Origin: Closterium sp. NIES-65
Lineage: Eukaryota > Streptophyta > Zygnematophyceae > Desmidiales > Closteriaceae
Assembly (NCBI GenBank): GCA_948144175.1
Contig: CANXME010001452.1
Coordinates: 496,001-560,000, forward strand
Direction of reading: 5' to 3'
DNA length: 64,000 nt
A program made the translations under genes and the position numbers. Positions 54,590 to 62,183 of the stretch are shown one piece after another. A model generated the notes under the pieces. It was not told the DNA's origin. It saw only the letters and a list, made by a program, of their open reading frames with translations, and did no database searches. The first letter of the stretch is position 1; each line of letters starts with the position of its first letter.

Positions 54590-55320
54590 GTGCAGCGACA
54601 GAATGGGCAGCATGGTAGTAGGCGACACTGCGGTAGTGGGCAGCGCGATAGCAGGGCGGCTCGGCGGCAGCAGCGCGGTGCGGCGCGGCGGTAAGCAGTG
54701 CGGCGCGGTGGGAGGCGGCGCGCCTCGGTAGCGGCCGGTAGTGAGCGGCAGCTGGCGGCAGTAGGCGGCAGTGAGCCGGGCGAATGTTGCAGCTAGCGGC
54801 AACGGGCATGTAGCGGGCGGCAGCGGGCGAGCAGCACGCGAGAAGAAGGCGGCAGCGGGTGGTAGCGGGCCAGACGCAGGCGACAGCGGGCGGCAGAGGG
54901 CCGGGCGTGGGCAACAGCGAGCGGCAGCGGGCGGCGGGCCTGCAGCGGGCGGCTAGCTGGCGGCAGCGAGCAGGTAGCGGGCGGCGCGGCCAGCAGCGAG
55001 TGGCATGGGGCAGCGGGAAGCGAGCAGCGAGGCGACAGCGGGCGGCTAGTGGGCGGCAGCGGGCAGGTAGCGGGGTGTGCGGGCGGCAGCTGCTCGCAGC
55101 AGCGCGCAGTAGCGCGCAGCACGGCAGCGCGTGCAGCAGCGGCAGCAGCGCGCACAGAAGGGGCAGCAGTGCGCGCAACAGTGGCAGTGCGGCAGCAGCG
55201 GCAGCGCGTGACAGCAGCAGCGCGCGCAGTAGGGCAGGAGGCAGAGCAGCGCGCGAAGCGCGCAGCAGGGCAGTGGGCAGGGCGCAGGCAGTGGGTAGGT
55301 GGATCTAACCTACGATAATA
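54590..55320 (-). repeat. GC-rich tandem leader of Copia-E
   Basis: Degenerate repeats around GGCAGCGGGCGGCAGCGG and, nearer the LTR, GCAGCAGCGCGC. Same position as in the other short-LTR copies. Confidence 0.72.
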
Positions 55321-55337
55321 GTAACATCATGATACCA

Positions 55338-55465
55338 TGTTAGAACTACGAACAGCGGAATAATGAACTAGGAATGGGTTGGGATACAATTAGGCAACCC
55401 TAAAAGTGGTGTTCCCCATATGGCTAACCTCACTATAGCCTAACAACAATATACACAGTTTGACA
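55338..55465 (-). repeat. 5' LTR of Copia-E
   Basis: 128 bp. The adjacent 55466-55470 (GACTG) would be one TSD copy; no partner in the window. Confidence 0.75.
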
Positions 55466-56540
55466 GACTGAATTGCTTAAAGCTCAAGGCACAAATTGCA
55501 CAAGTCTAGTAAGGTTGACCCATGTGTTTTTCGAGTGGGGTTGTGGCGCAAGTTCTGATTTCGCCCAGGCTCTCATCAAACACGGTCTCTCCCAGGGGGG
55601 TTGCGCGCACTGCTTGAAAGTTTGAGAGTACACATGCAAATGTCTGCGTATGGTACGTTGAGAGACCCCATACACTTTTTACCACGTTCGATGAAGACCC
55701 CTGGATCTTCAAACCGGGATACCACGGTAGCTCGCTGAAGAATATTGTCAGTGCTGGTTACGGGCAACAGGCATTGATGCCTCGCACCCTAGATACTCAA
55801 CTATCTCCACATTATCACGGGACAGCATACACGGTTCTCATGTGAAGTCTCACAGCCACTTCTAGCAGCAGATGTAACTTCCAGGGCAGAAAGTTTCTCA
55901 ACCTAGGCGCTCCTGATTTATATCCACAGTGTTATACGGTATGTACGGTGGTTAATGTACCACAACTACCGGTAGAACAAATTGCCACTGGAAGCAGATG
56001 GGAGACACCTCGGTCCCCAGGTCAAGTGCCGTGCTTCCTCTTTGATGGCTTGAGATAGATTCGTGGATCCACAGTTGAGCTTGCGTGATAACGTCCACAT
56101 AACAGCTATTAGGCATGAGCTTTCACGAGTAGATGGAAACGATTCAACTGAAACGAGCCGCAACTTGGTCGAAGCGAGGAACGTGAACAACTGCAGGATG
56201 GAGGCGGGAGGGAATAGATTATAGATAGAATTCCGGGCAGCAATGGCGCAATAACAGACGGGGAGAGCGGAGGTTACGGGTGGGGCGGAGGGGGATGGGG
56301 GAGGAAAGATAGAAAATATTGGCCGAGTTTTTACAGGAGTTGTGGAAATTGAAAAAACAAGGCCATGCTTACAAGCATGAGTGGAGAGAAAGCACATGAA
56401 TGCAAATTGCCATTCACGGATGGAGAACTCCACATGACCATTGCATGCCGTCGCATTGTGCGACTCACCACCATCACGGTATGGTATGGAGATAGCAAGG
56501 ACTCCTAACCACCGTCGGATGGCATGATGGGCCAACTCAC
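55466..56540 (-). other. Downstream flank of the MPP-alpha-like gene, unassigned
   Basis: Minus-strand frames at 55576-55767 (ILQRATVVSRFEDPGVFIER) are open but unrecognised. Near 56465-56475 a copy of the last exon end and its donor (CCGTGATGGTGGTGAGT on the minus strand) repeats the junction at 56535-56550. I could not place the terminal MPP-alpha exon; it may be within this stretch or beyond Copia-E. Confidence 0.35.
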
Positions 56541-59500
56541 CATCACCGTAGGATGCCATGGAGAGCGGCGTGGAGATGATTTTCCGCGCCACGTTGGCGA
56601 TGTCGGCTGATGTCACGTCCCTCAGCTTTGCAATGAAGTCGTGCGGTGGCTTCCTGCCGTTCCCAGCACGCAGGGAGGGAGGGCGCACAGAAAGGGAAGG
56701 GCGCACAAAGCGGTCACAATTGGCCTGAATGTGAGAGGCTTGGAGCTAGCCAAGGCTCGAAACCTCAACAAAGTGAGTCGACTCTTGAGGCAGCTCAGAA
56801 GAAGCGTCAAGCCAGCCAAGGCTCAAAGCTCGAGTGCTATCAAGCAGCTAAGCGTCATCACAAATTCGGGGTGCGATGGAAGGGTGAGAGAGTGCTTTCA
56901 TGTCAAAGAAGGCAGGACCAGTGCGTACTCGGTTGCGATGGCGTACCTGTGGCCATAGGTGAGGATCTGACGGCCGATGTCCTCCGCCACCACCACCTGA
57001 TGTGACGGCGTAGGGTGATATCAAAGGGAGGGGCAGACGGAAGGAGGGGAATGATGGCAAGCAATCACATGGCTTGGGACTGCATGGCATGGAATGGGCC
57101 GAATGGGATGAGATGAGATGAGAAATTGGAGTTGATGAAATGAGATGGGAGAGGAGGCATGCCACGATATGAGACATGGCAGCGAGGGCGCTATGGGCAT
57201 GAGCAGCACTAAGAAGGCACGACCTCCCTTGCAACCCACTGCTTACACACAAGGCACGACCTCCCTTGCAACCCACTGCTTACACACAAGGCACGACCTC
57301 CCTTGCAACCCACTGCTTACACACAAGGCACGACCTCCCTTGCAACCCACTGCTCACACACAAGGCACGACCTCCCTTGCAACCCACTGCTCACACACAA
57401 GGCACGACCTCCCTTGCAACCCACTGCTCACACACAAGGCACGACCTCCCTTGCAACCCACTGCTCACACACAAGGCACGACCTCCCTTGCAACCCACTG
57501 CTTACACACAAGGCACGACCTCCCTTGCAACCCACTGCTTACACACAAGGCACGACCTCCCTTGCAACCCACTGCTTACACACAAGGCACGACCTCCCTT
57601 GCAACCCACTGCTTACACACAAGGCACGACCTCCCTTGCAACCCACTGCTCACACACAAGGCACGACCTCCCTTGCAACCCACTGCTTACACACAAGGCA
57701 CGACCTCCCTTGCAACCCACTGCTCACACACAAGGCACGACCTCCCTTGCAACCCACTGCTTACACACAAGGCACGACCTCCCTTGCAACCCACTGCTTA
57801 CACACAAGGCACGACCTCCCTTGCAACCCACTGCTTACACACAAGGCACGACCTCCCTTGCAACCCACTGCTCACACACAAGGCACGACCTCCCTTGCAA
57901 CCCACTGCTTACACACAAGGCACGACCTCCCTTGCAACCCACTGCTCACATACAAGGCACGACCTCCCTTGCAACCCACTGCTCACACACAAGGCACGAC
58001 CTCCCTTGCAACCCACTGCTCACACACAAGGCACGACCTCCCTTGCAACCCACTGCTCACACACAAGGCACGACCTCCCTTGCAACCCACTGCTTACACA
58101 CAAGGCACGACCTCCCTTGCAACCCACTGCTCACACACAAGGCACGACCTCCCTTGCAACCCACTGCTCACACACAAGGCACGACCTCCCTTGCAACCCA
58201 CTGCTCACACACAAGGCACGACCTCCCTTGCAACCCACTGCTCACACACAAGGCACGACCTCCCTTGCAACCCACTGCTCACACACAAGGCACGACCTCC
58301 CTTGCAACCCACTGCTCACACACAAGGCACGACCTCCCTTGCAACCCACTGCTCACACACAAGGCACGACCTCCCTTGCAACCCACTGCTCACACACAAG
58401 GCACGACCTCCCTTGCAACCCACTGCTTACACACAAGGCACGACCTCCCTTGCAACCCACTGCTCACACACAAGGCACGACCTCCCTTGCAACCCACTGC
58501 TTACACACAAGGCACGACCTCCCTTGCAACCCACTGCTCACACACAAGGCACGACCTCCCTTGCAACCCACTGCTCACACACAAGGCACGACCTCCCTTG
58601 CAACCCACTGCTCACACACAAGGCACGACCTCCTTGCAACCCACTGCTCACACACAAGGCACGACCTCCCTTGCAACCCACTGCTTACACACAAGGCACG
58701 ACCTCCCTTGCAACCCACTGCTCACACACAAGGCACGACCTCCCTTGCAACCCACTGCTCACACACAAGGCACGACCTCCCTTGCAACCCACTGCTCACA
58801 CACAAGGCACGACCTCCCTTGCAACCCACTGCTCACACACAAGGCACGACCTCCCTTGCAACCCACTGCTCACACACAAGGCACGACCTCCCTTGCAACC
58901 CACTGCTCACACACAAGGCACGACCTCCCTTGCAACCCACTGCTCACACACAAGGCACGACCTCCCTTGCAACCCACTGCTCACACACAAGGCACGACCT
59001 CCCTTGCAACCCACTGCTTACACACAAGGCACGACCTCCCTTGCAACCCACTGCTTACACATCACCAAGATCTCTCTCTTTCCCATGTGACCCAACGCCC
59101 TTGTGACCCAACGCCCTTGTGACCCAACGCCCTTGTGACCCAACGCCCTTGTGACCCAACGCCCTTGTGACCCAACGCCCTTGTGACCCAACGCCCTTGT
59201 GACCCAACGCCCTTGTGACCCAACGCCCTTGTGACCCAACGCCCTTGTGACCCAACGCCCTTGTGACCCAACGCCCTTGTGACCCAACGCCCTTGTGACC
59301 CAACGCCCTTGTGACCCAACGCCCTTGTGACCCAACGCCCTTGTGACCCAACGCCCTTGTGACCCAACGCCCTTGTGACCCAACGCCCTTGTGACCCAAC
59401 GCCCTTGTGACCCAACGCCCTTGTGACCCAACGCCCTTGTGACCCAACGCCCTTGTGACCCAACGCCCTTGTGACCCAACGCCCTTGTGACCCAACGCCC

Positions 59501-61634
59501 TTGTGACCCAACGCCCTTGTGACCCAACGCCCTTGTGACCCAACGCCCTTGTGACCCAACGCCCGCCCCCCTGGGTGTGCATCTCACCCGCCCCCCTGGG
59601 TGTGCATCTCACCCGCGACTCAAGGTTCATCTCGATGGACGAGATGCACGCGTTCTTGGCGCGCTGCAGCTCCTCCGCCGACACTGCGAGGGCATGTGGG
59701 GATAGGGGCGAGGAGAGGTGTGAGTTGACAAGGAAAAAACAGATGCACACACTCTTGGCCCGCTCCAACCCCTCTACTGATGCTGTGTTGTGGGACAGGC
59801 AATGCTGTGTTGTGGGACAGGCAATGCTGTGGGGAAAACGGGTAAGGAGACACGCGAGCTAAAAGGGTAGGAGCTGGAGCGGGTGAGGGGAGAGGGCAGG
59901 TAAGCGGGATGAGGGCAGGTTGGAATTGACAAGGAAGACTACTGTTGGCAGGCAGGCGCAAGAGCAGCACGGCGCAGCGTAGATACACTTAAGAGGAGCG
60001 AGTGGCAGCGTTGCTGCACTCTAGCGCCATCGCTTCTCGTCCCCCCTCCACACCTTGCATTGCTCCTGTCTCACCTCCCTCGACTGTAACCCTGCTTGCC
60101 TCTCACCTCGCTCACACCTCAACTTTCTCACACCTCAACTTTCTCACACCTCAACTTTCTCACACCTCAACTTTCTCACACCTCAACTTTCTCACACCTC
60201 AACTTTCTCACACCTAAACTTTCTCCGCGTTATCAACATGAACATCGACAAGCTTTGACCAGCTCTTCATTCACCTCCCTCACACCTCATCTCCCCCCAC
60301 CTCACATCCCCCACCCCACCCGCCCCCACATGCGTCTCCGCCCCGCCCCAACCCAACCCAACCCACCCCACCCCACCCCGCCCCGCCCCGCCCTCCCCTC
60401 CCCCGCGTGGCACCTCCATTGGGCTCAGCGACGGCAAGCAGCTCGCGAGTCATGATGTCCACCAGCTCTGCCGCATGGCCTGACGCCTGGTGCGCGCGCG
60501 CACAGGGGGGAGAAGAGGGGAAGGGGGGAGACGGGGGGCGCGGTTGTTAGGCACTGCACTGCACAAAGGGGATTGACGTGAGCGACCTCAGCCGCATGGG
60601 CTGACGCCTAATGTACACGTGGGAAGGAGGGAGGACGGGAGAGAAAGGGGAAGAAGGAGCCTGTTTTTGAGGTGCCTCAAACAAGGAGCTCGCATCGCAA
60701 GCAACGACGTCCACCACGCCAGCTGCATGGCCTCATGCCCCATGGACGCGTGGCCTCATGCCCCATGGACGCGTGGCCTCATGCCCCATGGACGCGTGGC
60801 CTCATGCCCCATGGACGCGTGGCCTCATGCCCCATGGACGCGTGGCCTCATGCCCCATGGACGCGTGGCCTCATGCCCCATGGACGCGTGGGCTGGCAGG
60901 AGGAGTGGGGAGGAGGGGGGAAAAGGGGGAAGGCGGGGAAGGATTGGGAAGGATTTGGGGGAGGGGGGGGGGTGGGGAAAGGGGGGAGGATACAGGAAGA
61001 GAGTATGTTTGTGAAAACTTAAGTAAGGAACTCAAGAGCCATGGTGTCACTTCACTTCATGATGGGTGCCTTAAACGACACGTAGCACTCACGGGTGTAG
61101 CAGAGCAGCCGTCCCCTCACAGCACTCACGGCGGTGGCGTGGATGCCTCCCCCCTCTACCACTCACAGCAGTGGCGTGGATGCCTCCCCCCTCTACCACT
61201 CACAGCAGTGGCGTGGATGCCTCCCCCCTCTACCACTCACAGCAGTGGCGTGGATGCCTCCCCCCTCTACCACTCACAGCAGTGGCGTGGATGCCTCCCC
61301 CCTCTACCACTCACAGCAGTGGCATGGATGCCTCCCCCCTCTACCACTCACAGCAGTGGCATGGATGCCTCCCCCCTCTACCACTCACAGCAGTGGCGTG
61401 GATGCCTCCCCCCTCTACCACTCACAGCAGTGGCGTGGATGCCTCCCCCCTCTACCACTCACAGCAGTGGCGTGGATGCCTCCCCCCTCTACCACTCACG
61501 GCGGTGGCGTGGATGCCTCCCCCCTCTACCACTCACGGCGGTGGCGTGGATGCCGATGAGCCCTGTGTCGTTGTAGATGGAGTTGAAGGCGCTGCATGAC
61601 GTCACCATGCCGTACTGGTTCAGCACTCGCGTGT
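56541..61634 (-). CDS. Mitochondrial processing peptidase alpha subunit-like gene, C-terminal exons
   Basis: Five exons with GT-AG borders and compatible phases. A 61634-61537: TRVLNQYGMVTSCSAF, NSIYNDTGLIGIHATA. B 60486-60414: ASGHAAELVDIMTRELLAVA, EPNG. C 59683-59613: VSAEELQRAKNACISSIEMN, LESR. D 56996-56947: VVVAEDIGRQILTYGH. E 56653-56541: RKPPHDFIAKLRDVTSADIA, NVARKIISTPLSMASYGD. The order matches the C-terminal half of MPP-alpha (M16-fold; its glycine-rich loop helps the beta subunit cleave presequences in the matrix; part of the bc1 complex in plants). The exon before A should end KGMYSRLY; its junction forms the 33-bp array at 62184-64000. Start and last exon are not seen. Introns are full of minisatellites. 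A pseudogene cannot be excluded. Confidence 0.82.
57217..59061 (-). repeat. 37-bp minisatellite, about 50 copies, in the intron between exons C and D
   Basis: Unit of 37 bp (starts GCACGACCTCCCTTGC on +), nearly perfect. The main variant is TTACACAC/TCACACAC; one unit has lost a C at about 58632. On the gene strand each unit carries GTGTGTAAGC or GTGTGTGAGC, a donor-like hexamer. The long + strand frames here (up to 653 aa) follow from the repeat. Confidence 0.97.
59087..59565 (-). repeat. 16-bp minisatellite, about 30 copies
   Basis: Unit GTGACCCAACGCCCTT on +, essentially perfect, directly adjoining the duplicated exon C donor. Open frames on the minus strand (GHKGVGSQGRWVTRAL) are repeat artefacts. 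Confidence 0.97.
59566..59614 (-). repeat. Duplicated exon C 5' splice junction
   Basis: Two copies of a 25-bp unit that on the gene strand reads CGG then GTGAGATGCACACC and a G run. The first copy is the true exon C end. Confidence 0.85.
59739..59790 (-). other. Decayed copy of exon C
   Basis: On the minus strand GTTGGAGCGGGCCAAGAG and GTGTGTGCATCT match exon C (GCTGCAGCGCGCCAAGAA, GCGTGCATCT). It reads GLERAKSVCI against ELQRAKNACI, lies 56 bp upstream of exon C and lacks a usable donor. Confidence 0.7.
60111..60222 (-). repeat. 16-bp tandem repeat, 7 copies, in the intron between exons B and C
   Basis: Unit CTCACACCTCAACTTT; the last copy has A for C. On the gene strand it reads AAAGTTGAGGTGTGAG. 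Confidence 0.95.
60570..60610 (-). other. Decayed copy of exon B start (copy 2)
   Basis: On the minus strand TAG then GCGTCAGCCCATGCGGCTGA, against the exon B start CAG then GCGTCAGGCCATGCGGCAGA. The acceptor AG is kept; similarity fades after about 35 bp. Confidence 0.7.
60655..60740 (-). other. Decayed copy of exon B (copy 1)
   Basis: Minus strand GAGGCCATGCAGCTGG, GTGGTGGACGTCGTTG and GATGCGAGCTCCTTG align with exon B around HAAELVDIMTRELL. It directly abuts the 22-bp array. Confidence 0.6.
60728..60889 (-). repeat. 22-bp tandem repeat, about 7 copies
   Basis: Unit CATGCCCCATGGACGCGTGG plus CCT. On the gene strand the units precede the exon B copy and share its GCATGAGGCCA start. Confidence 0.95.
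61123..61555 (-). repeat. 37-bp array made of exon A end plus its 5' splice site, about 11 copies
   Basis: Unit of 37 bp. On the gene strand it holds GGCATCCACGCCACTGCT, the last 18 nt of exon A, followed by GTGAGTGGTAGAGG and a G run. The copy overlapping 61537 is the true junction. Inner copies share two changes (GCC ACC GCC to GCC ACT GCT); two copies have CAT for CAC. The array lies immediately downstream of exon A. Confidence 0.93.
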
Positions 61635-61639
61635 CTGGG

Positions 61640-61900
61640 GAGGGGGCAGGGGCGACGGGGCACGGGGAAAGGGCAAGGGGGAGAGGCAAGGGGCCAGGGG
61701 CCAGGAGGGAGGGGGCAGGGACCAGGGAGGAGGGGGCATAGGGCAGGGGGCAGTGGGCAGGGGCCCGTGGGAGAGGGCAGGAAGCAGGAGGGAGGGGGTA
61801 GAGGGCAGGGGACAGGGGGGAAGGGGGCGGGGGGAGAGGGCAAGGGGCAGGGGGCAGGAGGAGGGGAGAGTAGGCAGCAGTGGGGGAAGAGCGAGGGTTG
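61640..61900. repeat. G-rich low-complexity tract
   Basis: Purine-rich + strand of short GGGGCAGGGG/GGGAGGGGGC words upstream of exon A (pyrimidine-rich on the gene strand, next to its acceptor). Confidence 0.75.
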
Positions 61901-61924
61901 GCGGATGAGCGGATGGGCAAAGGC

Positions 61925-61980
61925 GCATGAAGCGTGACGTCACCATGCTCACGTGGTACAGCACATGGGAACGTAGGAGG
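61925..61980 (-). other. Decayed copy of exon A start
   Basis: Minus strand GTGCTGTACCACGTGAGC and ATGGTGACGTCACGC match exon A GTGCTGAACCAGTACGGC and ATGGTGACGTCATGC. It reads VLYHVSMVTS against VLNQYGMVTS. Confidence 0.7.
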
Positions 61981-62021
61981 GGAGGCGGCAGGGGAAGAGA
62001 TAAGGAGTTGGTATGTGGGGT

Positions 62022-62047
62022 CTAAACCCTAAACCCTAAACCCTAAA
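62022..62047. repeat. Interstitial plant-type telomere repeat
   Basis: 3.7 copies of CCCTAAA, followed by AT-rich DNA to about 62160. Confidence 0.85.
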
Positions 62048-62183
62048 TTATGGAATTTTTCGGTCGAAATTTTCGATAGCGAAATTTTCGCCCAAAATAT
62101 GAAAAATTCGGCGACATTTTGCACCCTGTGTGGGGAGAACGAATTCCCAACACGGAAAGAAGCGTTGCATGCTGTGAAAGCAA

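Larger units (their letters stand above)
52106..55465 (-). mobile_element. Copia-E, 5' portion
   Basis: 5' LTR 55338-55465 (128 bp, TGTTAGAACT to GTTTGACA), primer site TGGTATCATGATGTTAC (minus strand, 55321-55337), leader 54590-55320, gag, protease and the integrase start. Cut at 52106, next to the truncated gypsy LTR. RT and the 3' LTR are absent. A MITE-like insert lies at 52702-53011. Confidence 0.82.

Noticed and set aside
25493-55465. Copia-F and Copia-E as the two halves of one element split by everything between
   Set aside because: Orientation and order fit, but their LTRs are only distantly similar and no shared TSD was found.
57145-59122. Three + strand frames of about 600-650 aa (THKARPPLQPTA-type repeats)
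   Set aside because: They are the three readings of a 37-bp tandem repeat lying in a minus-strand intron; 37 is not a multiple of 3, so all phases cycle through the same peptide. No start context or unique sequence.
59018-59768. Minus-strand GHKGVGSQGRWVTRAL repeat protein
   Set aside because: Product of a 16-bp repeat read in rotating phase.
62022-62047. True chromosome end
   Set aside because: Only 26 bp, with gene-derived sequence on both sides.
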